A DNA stretch of 64,000 bases. Origin: Breviolum minutum Mf 1.05b.01. Taxonomy: Eukaryota > Sar > Dinophyceae > Suessiales > Symbiodiniaceae. The notes beneath the pieces were generated by a model. It worked only from the letters and a program-made list of their open reading frames with translations. It was not told the DNA's origin and searched no databases. Below, one piece after another: positions 1 to 9,636 of the stretch (within the stretch, counting starts at the first letter, position 1; each line of letters starts with the position of its first letter). The stretch is taken from positions 62,001 to 126,000 of the forward strand of contig DF241457.1 in NCBI GenBank assembly GCA_000507305.1, in the 5' to 3' direction. Both the position numbers and the translations under genes were made by a program.

Positions 1-452
1 TCTGCAAGGATCACCTCAGGAATCTTCAGCTCCGAATCCAAACCTTGCAAAGCACTCCACCATGCTCGGCGCCTGCTGACATAGGACGCCATGCTCTCAC
101 CAACTTGTCTTGAAAGCATGCCTCCCTCACGGGACCCGGCAGAGTAAAGCTCACGTGCTTCCTGTGCTCGGCGTGGTTTGAGGGTCTGATTGAAGACCTT
201 GATCAATTCCTCCGGTCCATCCTTTGATGAAAGAACCTTGATGTCCAACTGCTGTGCCATCCTCACAGCACTGCCACGAAGCCCTTCCACCAAGCGCAAG
301 CCTAGTGGGCCCAACTTCTCCAGCTCGTCCTTGGACATCTTCGACTCCCTTGCCATCCGTGTTCTCACACGGTACACATACTCTGGGAGCATCGTTGGTT
401 CTCCATTGAACCGAGGAATACCGAATTTGCCTTCGGTGCCATGGTCCTCCAT
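1..452 (-). CDS. Partial copia-like retrotransposon Gag region
   Basis: An open frame starts with ATG at 452 and runs without a stop off the left edge (150 codons). The peptide contains KFGIPRFNGEP near the start, then KLGPLGLRLVEGLRG and, near residue 100, KPRRAQEARELYSAG followed by LSRQVGESMASYVSRRRAWW. This arrangement matches the N-terminal Gag-like domain of Ty1/copia-type polyproteins that are abundant in dinoflagellate genomes (family knowledge). In a full element, protease, integrase and reverse transcriptase would follow to the left, outside the window. No long terminal repeat or primer-binding site was recognised upstream of the ATG, so it may be a fragment. No internal stop is visible. 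Confidence 0.7.
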   Translation of the reverse strand, partial: MEDHGTEGKFGIPRFNGEPTMLPEYVYRVRTRMARESKMSKDELEKLGPLGLRLVEGLRGSAVRMAQQLDIKVLSSKDGPEELIKVFNQTLKPRRAQEARELYSAGSREGGMLSRQVGESMASYVSRRRAWWSALQGLDSELKIPEVILA

Positions 453-1119
453 CGTCGTGGTGCTGCCTTGAAGCGGTTCATGTCTGAACTTCAAGGTTTC
501 CAGTAAGGCCGACATCTCGCCCGAACTGGCAACAAGAAAGCGTGGGTTCAAGCAGCCTCAAAAGACCGCTCCGCTACCAAATTGAAATTGGCAACGGCAA
601 ACTCGTGCACCTTTTCACAAGTGCGCTCACTTGAGCCATCCATGTGGTGGCGGATCCAGTGGTCAAAAGCTATGCATGAGGTGACATGCACAGTAACCCT
701 ATACATGTATGAACTTCAATCTCACACTAATATATCATATATATCAAATACACCCCGGAAATTGTATATACTGAATATCGGGACAATTTCAAAAGGGTGT
801 ATCAGACTGGTTCTATTCATATAAATATCAGATAGCTGTCTGGCTCCATGAAAGACCTCCAATAGTTGGAACAAATGACCTCCAATAGCTCATCCGAATC
901 CTCACGTCTTGGTGTCACCTCCGGCAAAGGGAAGGACAATAAAGGGCACTGGCTAAGCGTCAATATAGATTCAAATATCAATATACATATTATATAGTCA
1001 CATAGGTGCATGAAATGACGGGAAAATACAAAAGGGTATGGTTAGTAAAGTGTTTTAATGAACCTGAGTTTTTCTGCTCAACATCATCTCTAATAGCTGC
1101 AACTTCGGCCGTCCCCAAG
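453..1119. other. Non-coding stretch beside the gag fragment
   Basis: No confident gene. On the minus strand a short open frame of roughly 40 codons ends near 560 in ...VAERSFEAA-stop and could be an upstream exon or 5' leader of the gag element. The rest (about 690-1100) is AT-rich with TATA-like runs and no recognised feature. Confidence 0.3.
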
Positions 1120-1259
1120 TCACCACTGACGTTCACGCGCCTTTCGGCGCTTTGTGGCAGCGGGCAACTCTGGAGGAGCCACAACCTCATTGGGCACACT
1201 GGCCACAAATGATATGAACCATGATTTGGGGGATACGTTCATGAAACAACTCGGCAGCC
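1120..1259 (-). CDS. Candidate terminal exon, unknown gene
   Basis: Two acceptors fit. A T-run followed by AG (1261-1260) opens a frame reading AAELFHERIPQIMVHIICG and stopping shortly after. A second acceptor, GGCCAG, about 60 bases later opens VPNEVVAPPELPAATKRR and ends ...ARERQW-stop at 1120. Both are phase-compatible with the donor of the exon at 1596-1824. The basic C-terminus and higher GC favour the second choice. Function unknown. Confidence 0.35.
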
Positions 1260-1595
1260 CTAAAAAACTTCAAAAAAGCAGTGAAAAACAGGAGTGGAGC
1301 TGCAGTTTCGTGGACCATGAACAGGTGTGAAGACTACTGTGTGTTCCTTTCTTCACAGCAAGTAATTAGATTTGGTGTCTGCAACTGCTAAGATTGCACC
1401 AAACACAAGACTTTCAGGTCTTTGAAGGCTCTAATTACATTGACTTCGACTGTAAATCACAACTCAAAAATGGGAAAGTGCCAGCCTCCCCACAAAATGG
1501 CAGTATCTCCACCTCTCCCTTCCACTTTTTTTGCCAGCTTCCAGAATCGATCGTTTCGACCCCGCGCAGACTCCGTGTCCTGGAAATTTACTTAC

Positions 1596-1824
1596 CATCG
1601 TCTCAGTTTCTGTAAATCTTCCATCACCATCTCGTTCAACACATTCACAGCTCGAATGTGTTGAGTTCTCGTCCACGATTTCCGCAGTGCTCCGTGGGGA
1701 AGCTCCGCTGAACTAGGTTGTCTTGTTTCAAAACTCCAGTAGCGCAAGTTGAATTTTCCGAATATCCTGGAGGTTCCCAACATGGTTCCCCCGCAAAAGG
1801 ATGCGAAACATCGACAAACAAGAA
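1596..1824 (-). CDS. Candidate internal exon, unknown gene
   Basis: The acceptor is ATGCCAG|TT and the donor is GACGATG|GTAAGT, close to the eukaryotic consensus. The 229-bp frame starts in phase 1, matching the donor of exon 1935-2058, and ends in phase 2, matching the terminal exon. The peptide contains HGALRKSWTRTQHIRAV and ends NEMVMEDLQKLRRW. No domain is recognised. The intron to the upstream exon would be about 110 nt. Confidence 0.45.
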
Positions 1825-1934
1825 CTGGCATGGCATTTCCAGTTCACTCAAATGACAAGTTAATAGTTAGATGCAAGAAAACCTGTTGTTTTTTCAATTT
1901 CTGGAACCGGTTTCACGTTTTTGAGTTCTCTTAC

Positions 1935-2058
1935 CTCGGCTCTCCCTCTTAACCAACATCCCCATGGATCCATCAACCCACTCCTCCAAAGAGCCACGCA
2001 TCAGCTGACTTGCCACGTCCACCGCGCAAAGCGCTGACCTCGGCGGATCTCGCACCAA
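1935..2058 (-). CDS. Candidate internal exon, unknown gene
   Basis: A polypyrimidine tract (CACCTTTTTTGATCTCCAG) precedes the exon and the donor is GCCGAG|GTAAGAG. The only open frame over 124 bp reads LVRDPPRSALCAVDVASQLM and continues RGSLEEWVDGSMGMLVKRES. It has the best splice signals in this part of the window. It joins in phase to 1596-1824. Function unknown. Confidence 0.5.
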
Positions 2059-2232
2059 CTGGAGATCAAAAAAGGTGAATCTCCCAGTTATTTGGGGTTT
2101 CATACGATCAGCTACCCTTACTCCCATCATTAATCATGGAAGTAGAAAATTGCCCTAAATGAAAGGAAACTAAAAGTGGAGATACACCCATTTTCCATTG
2201 CAACATGATTATGGGAGGAAGGGTAATTGTTA

Positions 2233-2331
2233 ATTGGTGGTTTGGGTTGGTGGTTTGGGAGTCTAAGGGTACCCTTAAGTAACAACCCCTTTCATAAAGG
2301 GATCCCAGGAATCCAAACCACCAACACAAAC
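2233..2331. mobile_element. Palindromic MITE-like element (family G)
   Basis: The inverted arms contain two spaced copies of TTGGTGGTTTG; left arm about 2233-2264, right arm about 2298-2331. The centre holds GGGTACCC and GGGATCCC. The GGTGGTTT core resembles the ends of family B (20.7, 22.7, 23.6, 39.4 kb). No target-site duplication is certain. Confidence 0.45.
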
Positions 2332-2547
2332 CACCAATTGACCATCAGCTGATACACGGGTGTTAAAAAAAAAGGAATTACTACAGTTAGCCCTGGCTTC
2401 AGGATACATCGGAGGGGGGGTTGGTCATGAACGGACCGGCAGGAACGGAATGTGAAGCTATAGAAGGGGCTTTATGAATTGTGAATGTCCTGTAAAATAC
2501 GTTTAAAAAAATGACAATGTAAGAAAATCAAACCAAGTAAAAAACAT

Positions 2548-3055
2548 GATATAATATAACAAAACATAACATAACATAACAAAATATAATATGATATAAT
2601 ATAAAATGATATAATATAATATGCTATAATATAATATGATATAATATAATATGATATAATATAATACGCTATAATGAAATATGATATAATATAATATGAT
2701 ATAATATGATATAATATAATATGATATAATATAATATGATATAATATAATATGATATAATATAATACGCTATAATGAAATATGATATAATATAATATGAT
2801 ATAATATGATATAATATAATATGATATGTTATAAAATGATATAATATGAAATAAAATGATATAATAAAATAAAATATAATATAATATAATATATAATAAA
2901 ATGATATAATATGAAATAAAATGATATAATAAAATATAATATAATATAATAAAATATAATATTATTTAATAGAATATAAAATAGTATGACATAATATAAT
3001 TATGTAATAATGTAATGTGTAATAATGTAATATAATGCAATATAATCCAATAGCA
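2548..3055. repeat. AT-rich minisatellite, (ATGATATAAT)n-like
   Basis: About 500 bp are almost pure A/T with a decamer-like unit, ATAATATGAT, interspersed with variants. An ATACGCTATAATGAAATATG block recurs at about 2665 and 2765, showing a higher-order repeat of about 100 bp. It is followed by short (CATA)n and (TA)n runs to 3100. Confidence 0.85.
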
Positions 3056-3234
3056 TGTGTACATTTACATACATACATACATATATATATATATATACAT
3101 GAATATTATGTAGATATGAACACGAAAAAAAGTTGAGAAGCCCAAACCAGAGTTGCTCACTAATTTTCCCCTTTTTTTTAACCCTTCACCAAAACCGGCT
3201 TTCAATTTCATGACTATTTTCGTATCTTCACTGC

Positions 3235-3327
3235 CTGAGATCCCAAACTCTTGTGGTGCTGATGGTTGTTCTGCCATGGCTTCCTGCCGTGCCCGCCTGA
3301 TGCATTGCTCCAGGTCCGATTCCTTGG
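3235..3327 (-). CDS. Candidate exon, unknown gene
   Basis: Acceptor CGTACAG opens a frame reading KESDLEQCIRRARQEAMAEQ and ending around QEFGIS at a GC-type donor (CTCAG|GCAGTG). GC donors are common in dinoflagellates (family knowledge). The peptide is charged and helical. The frame stays open beyond this donor, so the 3' border is uncertain, and its phase does not match exon 1935-2058, so an exon is missing between them if they share a gene. Confidence 0.4.
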
Positions 3328-3790
3328 CTGTACGAATGCATGTCTCAAATATGATGTAACAGCAAACATAAGTAAATATATGATATGTACCCAGGAAGTC
3401 CAAAGACCAAACTTTGCCCATTGGTAGTAGGGAATCCTTTACATGAATCATCCTAAAAACCATTCTTTGTTTGGTCTTGGACTCTCAGGGTATACATGTA
3501 TTCTTAGTTTGCTTTCTTCTTGGCTTCTTTGTCTATGTCTGTGTGTGTCTTTTTTCACTTCTTCATTCCTCTAACTACATGTACATATCATATACATATA
3601 TCATATATCGTATATCGTACGAGTATCACTGGTTGATCCATGTATGCATCTCCCTTCGCAAATCCAACAAAGAATGCAAATCCAACAAAGTGTCAACAAC
3701 TTTCAGATCCAAATAAAAAACAATCCAGATTCTCCAACACAAAGAAATCCCTTAAATAGAACACTGAGATCCTTCAAGCTAACATGGCCC

Positions 3791-3898
3791 TTAGGCCTTC
3801 CCCATCAATGTTTTTCGGTCATGCCAAGGTGCTTCGTTTTCTACCACGTCTTCAGTTACCATTGGGCGGGGATCCGCATCTAGACCTTCATGGACGAC
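3791..3898 (-). CDS. Candidate C-terminal exon, unknown gene
   Basis: Acceptor ACTTGAG|GTC opens VVHEGLDADPRPMVTEDVVE, then NEAPWHDRKTLMGKA and a TAA stop at 3791. An internal ATG|GTAACT could act as an alternative donor. The peptide is acidic and no domain is recognised. If real, one gene ends here and the exons at 1.1-3.3 kb belong to another. Confidence 0.35.
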   Translation of the reverse strand, partial: VVHEGLDADPRPMVTEDVVENEAPWHDRKTLMGKA

Positions 3899-4071
3899 CT
3901 CAAGTCATACACCATTTCTTGAAAATGCCTGAAAAAACGAAGGTGGGGATTTTTCTCCGCAAAATATACAATGTACAATTTACTTGGAATCAGTTTTTTG
4001 TTTTTTTTGTGGGGGGGGAAGGCACACCACCAGTGTGGGAAAAAAACAATTGTGTGCCATCACCAGTGTAA

Positions 4072-4160
4072 GAGTGAGTGAGTGAGTGAGTGAGTGAGTG
4101 AGTGAGTGAGTGAGTGAGTGAGTGAGTGAGTGAGTGAGTGAGTGAGTGAGTGAGTGAGTG
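4072..4160. repeat. (GTGA)n microsatellite at the LINE 3' end
   Basis: About 22 uninterrupted copies of GTGA lie immediately beyond the untranslated end of the LINE tail at 4161. Short tandem repeats at the 3' terminus are a usual signature of several LINE clades (family knowledge), so this array is best read as the reverse-transcription start, on the minus strand (CACT)n. Confidence 0.8.
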
Positions 4161-4550
4161 TCAGCCTTGCGCCTCGCAGCGCGTGGGCAAATTAACGCGG
4201 TCGTCAGTTGCGACCAAAAAGCAAATTCAATCCTACTTTCTACACAACAAGCACAGACGCCGGTCTGAAGCTAAAAACTTTATCGCGCCAAGAATGTACA
4301 TTCTGGACCGTTTGTTGGAGATTATGGGCGCTACCATCAGTGAGCAGAAATGCCATCGAAAGGACCTCGGGTATCCATTCTTTGCGGGGCCTGCCTACTC
4401 TCCGCACATAGCGGGATGTTGCAGAGGTCAGAGTTCCAGGAGTGAACGAGCTTTGTTGCAATGGGTGATCTGGACAACAGCGTAACACCCTTCTAGCAAG
4501 CTGCGGGCAACATCTGCCGCAGAGACTGGGCATCATCATCCCTGTCCTTG
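4161..4550 (-). mobile_element. LINE 3' end: RT C-terminal tail plus 3' UTR
   Basis: A minus-strand frame ending at 4240 contains DHPLQ, FTPGTL and SRYVRRVGRPRKEW, then a distal tryptophan in SWRDKVF. The R-x-GRPR-x-W element followed by a spaced W is the usual C-terminus of dinoflagellate LINE reverse-transcriptase polyproteins (family knowledge). About 80 bases of 3' UTR follow, with two short GC-rich stems (GGTCG...CGACC at about 4200 and GCGC...GCGC at about 4170), then (GTGA)n. The RT catalytic part is missing, so this is a 5'-truncated piece. The upstream junction with the spliced-leader frame lies somewhere in 4510-4680. Confidence 0.6.
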
Positions 4551-4631
4551 CCAGTAACCAACACGGATCTGCACACCGCAGAAACATCAACCATGGCTCG
4601 GTGGGAAAGAGTTCCTACCTCCGGAGAGTGC

Positions 4632-5888
4632 TCAGCATTTATCGTCACGTCGTCGAATCGTTTGCTGAGCATCTTCGCCACAGTGAGTCCGGCGCCGCCC
4701 AGAATTAATGGGCATGGACAGCCAGCTCACAAGATACGCGGCTTCCGAATGTAAATAGGAAGCAAGTGGCACTCTCGAATTTCGATCTGCGTCTGGTGTC
4801 TCGATGTGACCGTAAAATGCGGAGAGCCCGAGCGCCTCCTTTCGGAGGACTGGCAAATACAGCAGTTCCGGCACCAACGCGACCACATGGTCTTGCAACA
4901 CCTGCAAACAGGCGGCGTCGCTATACGGAAGAAGTCGATCGAGGTACAACCTCGCCAAGGACGCCACCCTTGCGTCATTGCTGGACTGCATCGAGATGAT
5001 TGCAGCGAGGAAGAGCTCGCGCACGCCGCCTTTCACGCCCGAAATGACACGAAGGGCTGCTGAAGCTTCGAAGCATGGGTGGGCCAGAAAATCGAGAGCA
5101 GCCTGCGTGGACCCAATGCGCCTCATAGCAATAGCTGTGTTGACAGCAGCACGCAGGCGCCTGGACATGTAGCGTTGGTACGTGCTTTCAATGCTGTCTT
5201 TGGCGTCGGAGTCCACCAGCATCACGAGCATCACCGCGAGTTCGCCTGTTCGCACGCTCATGATCCTTGCTGCACCGTCTGCGATTGACCTCATCAGGGC
5301 ATCCGTTGATCCCATTCGGAAAGCGCGCTCAAATCTTCGCACAAAAGTGTCACGCCATGTGTTGTCATCATCCCTTTGCGCGATGGGTGTCTGCATACGA
5401 TTTGCAGTGGAGGCTGCGATTTCGCGCAAAATCAATCGCTTTCCGGCACGAGTGACGACAGTCTCAACCTTGTCGATCGCTGGCATAAAGCCATTGATGA
5501 TGAACGTGAGCATCATGGACTGATACATCTCATCAGTTAGACCGGGTGCCGTCAAAGCCATGTAGGCGATGCAGGCAACAGCCTGGCGTCCCATGTTGAG
5601 CATCTCTGCAGACGATGTCGTGCCGTCCGGATTCTGGGCAATGACTCTCACTGCCTCAATGACATCAGGAGTGTCAGGCGGGAGGGCAAGAGTGCCAGAG
5701 AACTCAGCGCCGGCGATCTGTGCTGGCGATCTGTTGAGCACAGTTGCTCCCAGTCGTTCACGGCCCATCATACCCGCAATCGATCGATTGTCCGCCGGGC
5801 GAGCTTTTGCCACAGCGGCGCCACGAGCAATAGAGGCGTGAAGCACTCCAAAGGCCTTGGGAACCGCGGGACCTTGAGGGGCCTGCAT
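4632..5888 (-). CDS. Intronless 418-codon frame in an SL-bearing retrocopy; unknown helical protein
   Basis: This is the longest non-repetitive frame in the window: ATG at 5888, stop at 4632; the frame stays open upstream to a GTG at 5903. A full spliced leader lies 65 bases upstream of the ATG, so the DNA looks like a reverse-transcribed mRNA. GC is clearly higher than in the flanks. The protein is alanine-rich and mostly helical, with a hydrophobic stretch near residues 100-135 (QAVACIAYMALTAPGL, MLTFIINGFMP) and charged segments such as RRFERAFRMGSTDALMRS. There is no signal peptide and no catalytic motif. The last ~20 residues turn basic and a second frame (4493-4681, SVLVTGKDRDDDAQSLRQML) takes over, so a frameshift or the LINE junction truncates the true C-terminus. 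It could be a host gene, a retroelement ORF or a virus-derived structural gene; I do not recognise it. Confidence 0.65.
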   Translation of the reverse strand: MQAPQGPAVPKAFGVLHASIARGAAVAKARPADNRSIAGMMGRERLGATVLNRSPAQIAGAEFSGTLALPPDTPDVIEAVRVIAQNPDGTTSSAEMLNMGRQAVACIAYMALTAPGLTDEMYQSMMLTFIINGFMPAIDKVETVVTRAGKRLILREIAASTANRMQTPIAQRDDDNTWRDTFVRRFERAFRMGSTDALMRSIADGAARIMSVRTGELAVMLVMLVDSDAKDSIESTYQRYMSRRLRAAVNTAIAMRRIGSTQAALDFLAHPCFEASAALRVISGVKGGVRELFLAAIISMQSSNDARVASLARLYLDRLLPYSDAACLQVLQDHVVALVPELLYLPVLRKEALGLSAFYGHIETPDADRNSRVPLASYLHSEAAYLVSWLSMPINSGRRRTHCGEDAQQTIRRRDDKC

Positions 5889-5930
5889 GATGTCAGAAAT
5901 CACACGAAAGAAAGAGAATCAGAAACTCAC
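5883..5930 (-). other. Possible 48-nt intron between SL and ORF
   Basis: Between the SL and the frame the minus strand reads CTTAG|GTGAGT, then a pyrimidine-rich run (TTCTGATTCTCTTTCTTTC), then CATGCAG|GCC. This is a good donor and acceptor around 48 nt. If removed, the ATG at 5888 is lost. Either this is a short 5' UTR with chance signals, or the retrocopy kept an intron. Confidence 0.3.
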
Positions 5931-5953
5931 CTAAGTGGTATCAGATGGTCGAC

Positions 5954-5975
5954 CTTGAGCCAAAATGGCTACGGC
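5954..5975 (-). other. Relict dinoflagellate spliced leader (SL)
   Basis: The minus strand carries an exact match to the conserved 22-nt dinoflagellate leader, with G at the variable first base, then CCGTAGCCATTTTGGCTCAA and a final G. This leader is added by trans-splicing to mRNAs; finding it in genomic DNA next to a frame in the same orientation is the known mark of reintegrated cDNA in dinoflagellates. The next bases are GTCGACC. A real SL RNA gene would also have GT here, but only a single isolated copy upstream of a long frame is present, which favours the retrocopy. On its 5' side lies CCGAGC then an A-run on the plus strand. Confidence 0.9.
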
Positions 5976-6244
5976 CGAGCAAAAAAAAACCATCGGTTCT
6001 AGTTCTACTGCATCTGCTATACTGAAATTTCAGGCCATGTTCTGTTCGAGATGTTGTTTTCCCTGCCATTCCCCCACACCCAGAAAAAACCAAAACCTAA
6101 ACACCATCAGGAAGTTCCCATAAATGGCGTCACCTCTCACAATGGTATTCTTGACATTCGAGTGATTTCTAACTAAATGGCTTTCCAAGAAGAAGCTCAC
6201 ACCAAAATTCCATTAAAAGGCGCATCAATCTGCATCAATGGTAC

Positions 6245-6351
6245 CTTATCAATCAGCCGCCGGAAGCCCTTCCGGGAAGTGGCAGCACCGGATGCACCAG
6301 ATGCACCAGCAGCCATGGGCAGCGAGGGCCGCGGTATGCGGAGGTTCACCT
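6245..6351 (-). CDS. Candidate exon, Ala/Gly-rich linker plus basic segment
   Basis: Acceptor TTTGCAG and donor GATAAG|GTACC enclose a frame reading VNLRIPRPSLPMAAGASGAS and then ATSRKGFRRLIDK. It starts in phase 1, matching the end phase of exon 6569-6629, and ends in phase 0. The direct repeat GATGCACCA (plus strand) encodes the GAS repeats. Function unknown. Confidence 0.45.
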
Positions 6352-6568
6352 CTGCAAATAAGGAAGATGATGGTTGATGAAGAGGGTATGGTAGTTACTA
6401 TAGTGATCAGTGATCCATGTATTTCTTGCTGTAGGAATCTGTCTATTTGTCTATCTACATGCTTGTCTACGTATTGACCCAGTAATCATTCTATCATCTG
6501 TTTGAGTGTTTGTCTGTCTGTCTGCCTTGTTGTTTGTGTCTTTGTTTGTTTGTTCGAACAATTTTCAC

Positions 6569-6629
6569 CGTCGGGTTCCCCCGTCGCCAGCACGTAGTGC
6601 TGATCCCCTTCCCCAGCCTTTCTAGCAAC
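6569..6629 (-). CDS. Candidate small exon, unknown gene
   Basis: Acceptor CACCTTTCAG|GTTGCT and donor CCCGACG|GTGAAA enclose 61 bp reading VARKAGEGDQHYVLATGEPD. It joins in phase to 6245-6351. Upstream bases remain open in the same frame, so the acceptor is a choice based on its pyrimidine tract. Confidence 0.4.
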
Positions 6630-6745
6630 CTGAAAGGTGTAGAGATTAGTGGCCAATTCCTTCAAAATCTCCTGCCATGACACAGAAATGCAGAAAGACC
6701 TCCGGGTTGGAAAAGCCCAACGTCCATCCCTATGGATGAGAAGCA

Positions 6746-6747
<2 letters not shown>

Positions 6748-6793
<46 letters not shown>

Positions 6794-6812
6794 GTGGTGG
6801 TGATGGTGGTGA
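6748..6812. repeat. (GAT)n microsatellite with (GGT) tail
   Basis: About 15 GAT units are followed by GGTGGTGATGGTGGTGATGG. It is a simple repeat; long open frames through it are artefacts. Confidence 0.9.
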
Positions 6813-7251
6813 TGGTCGCGGCAGTCGTGGTGAGAGTTTTTTGGCTATGAAAGTTGTGAGATGGAATGGCTCGTGTCTGCGGCTAGAAGAGCCGATTCGG
6901 ATAGAATGGTTTCCAAAACGGTTGTCCAGATCCCACCAAATTTGGCCATTCTAACGACTACAGTTCCACTGTCGAGTGTTCAAACTGCTCTCAACACCAA
7001 GACATGATGAAAGTTGCCGATGTCTTGAGTAAAACTTGCATGAGTTGGCAAAAGTGTATATTCTTCTACCATGTCTAGCATCGCAAAATTCGAAACCCAG
7101 ATTTTTTTTTAACCATCGGACTGTTTCCTGCAGTCGTTCGTCTGCATCACCCTGCGGATCCACAATGCTCTTGCAAATTTGACCTCCGAAGACTGGCAAA
7201 TCGGACTGTCAAATACCATGACATACCATGAAAAACCCAAAAGCTTGATAT

Positions 7252-7352
7252 GGGTGTTTCCAAAAATAGGGGTACCCCAAAATGGATGGTTTATGAGGGA
7301 AAACCCTATTGAAATGGATGATTTGGGGGTACCACTATTTTTGGAAACACCC
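7252..7352. mobile_element. MITE family A, copy 1
   Basis: The 101-bp palindrome has ends GGGTGTTTCC and GGAAACACCC, with ATAT duplicated on both sides. The inner arms include GGGGTACCCCAAAATGGATG and its imperfect complement. Related copies lie at 12264, 23226 and 54315. It has no coding capacity. Confidence 0.85.
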
Positions 7353-7575
7353 ATATACTTTCTGCATCTTTTTGCTGAATATAGGCATCTCACAGTATGT
7401 CAATGAAATAAGAATATGCACCACCTTGACGTATGACTGGTTCTGACAAATGTGACATGCATCCCAGCCGAAAGATTCTGATGCACCAACACACTTTACA
7501 TGGAAATTCGACAGACTTCACCAACAAAAAACACTGACCCAATGGAAACAGATTCATTGGAAAGTGATGGGACAC

Positions 7576-7917
<342 letters not shown>

Positions 7918-8193
7918 CAACAAATCCCATCAAGCACAATTCCTTCAACCAAGGCACAAATCTCATTCCAACTTCTCGTCACCTCGCAGGGAAAAACCAT
8001 AATCCAATAAATGGGCAGTCCAGCGCCAAGACAGCCATGTGCCAGGGATGTGTATCATCCCTTACTCATTGAGACCGTTTCCACTATCTTGAAGATCATG
8101 ATTCCATGTTGCAAATCGCAGTAGAAATAAAAACAAAATCATTCACCTCTCCAAAACTGAAACAATAAACACACAAGAAAAATGCTCTCGTGC

Positions 8194-8310
8194 CTGCACA
8201 TGCCAACTCTTGTGCAATGGTTCCCAAGACTCTAACTTCATCAAAACTGGCGCAAAGTTCACCAACCAGCACAGCATGCCCATGTGGTTCGCCACTGCTC
8301 GGAGGCATGC
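8194..8310 (-). CDS. Candidate exon of the 8-12.6 kb membrane-protein gene
   Basis: Acceptor CATCCAGTCAG|GC and a GC-type donor TGTGCAG|GCACGAG enclose 117 bp reading MPPSSGEPHGHAVLVGELCA and SFDEVRVLGTIAQELACA. It starts in phase 1, exactly continuing exon 9637-9785. The donor region shares the 14-mer TTGGCATGTGCAGG with the donor of that exon. A second open frame exists over the same bases, so the call is tentative. Confidence 0.4.
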
Positions 8311-9636
8311 CTGACTGGATGATGAGGGGATGACTGATAGAATCTCATGAGATGTTTTCTTTCTTTTTCCTTTGGGATTCGGCTTGGGATTCGTTGGAAC
8401 TTTCTTTAGAAATCGCCTATTAAAGTGCACATCCTAATGTTCATGAAATCATCCTCCCAAATCACCACAACAAATAGAGATGTGTCTGCATGTAACATGC
8501 ATCTCAGCATGGTTTCAACTTCTTCAAACTTCTTCAACTTCGTCAAACTTCAGCAACAACAAGATCTCAAGATGGCCTTCAACCTGACAAAAATCGTCAC
8601 TTCCGAACCTCCAAATGGGTAAAGAGCTCCAATTGAAAGGGCTTCGACCAGTAGATGGGTTCCGCCGCTGCATGTGGCAAGAGCTCCTGGTTTTTCAGGT
8701 CAGCTGCGAAAGATCCAAGCCTGTAAAAATGAATCCTATGAATACTGTTCAAAGTGAATCACTGAAATTTCAGTCAATCCGAATTTAAGAAACAAAAATG
8801 GTTCATTTTTTTGAATTCCCTTCACTTTAAAATGCCTATTTTGTTTCACTTTAAATCTTATCATTCTTCCAACCCGGAAGGATCCCTGGAGTTTCAGTTG
8901 TCCTTCAGGGCATCCAAATCTTGAAGGAACGCAGACCTGGGTGACTTCTTTGTATCACAACCCTTTTGTAAGGCACGAAATCAAACACTCCTTCAGTGGC
9001 AAAAACAAAAGGCGGGTTTGAAAAAAGTTGCCTTTTTTTCGAAAAAACATCATGGCCTTTCCATCATTTTCAGGGCATTTCAGGGGGTCATTCTTGAAAA
9101 TCCTTGGGGCTATGTCAAATGATGTCATGATGATCGCACCTGCAACTTTCCAGCCGTTCCACATCCTCTGGTCCCATGTAGCTTCCTAGCAATCTTGGAG
9201 ATGAGGCCAGTTGACTCCACTATGGGCCACAAGATCTTCATGCAATCCAAAGAAGATGTTTTCTTTCAGAATAGACATCAAATATATCAAATATAATGTA
9301 AGTTAACGACATCTAGCATCGTATAATATAAATGTATATAAATGTATCTAACAAGATATCATAGGAGATATAAGCTAAGATGAGATATTGTAGTAGTGTA
9401 GTCACACTTCCTGAAGGTTTTGGAGTCCAATCATATCATCTCCGTTTTGGTTTTGTGTCGGAAGGAAAGATGCCAACATTCCTTTCAAGCCATCCAAGCT
9501 ACAATGCTGGAAAAACCCTGTTCACGTAAAATTGTCTCCCACCTCACCTACCAATGCTTGGCTTTTTTGTCTCCCTTCTTCTCACCTCACCTTTTTCGGT
9601 TGGAGGTTGTATCACCAGCCATCCCAACCTCCCAAC
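8311..9636. other. Intron-like stretch, nothing recognised
   Basis: AT-rich sequence without long frames or repeats. Short (TATAAATG)-like runs occur near 9280-9370. It separates two exons of the same putative gene and is best read as intron. Confidence 0.4.
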
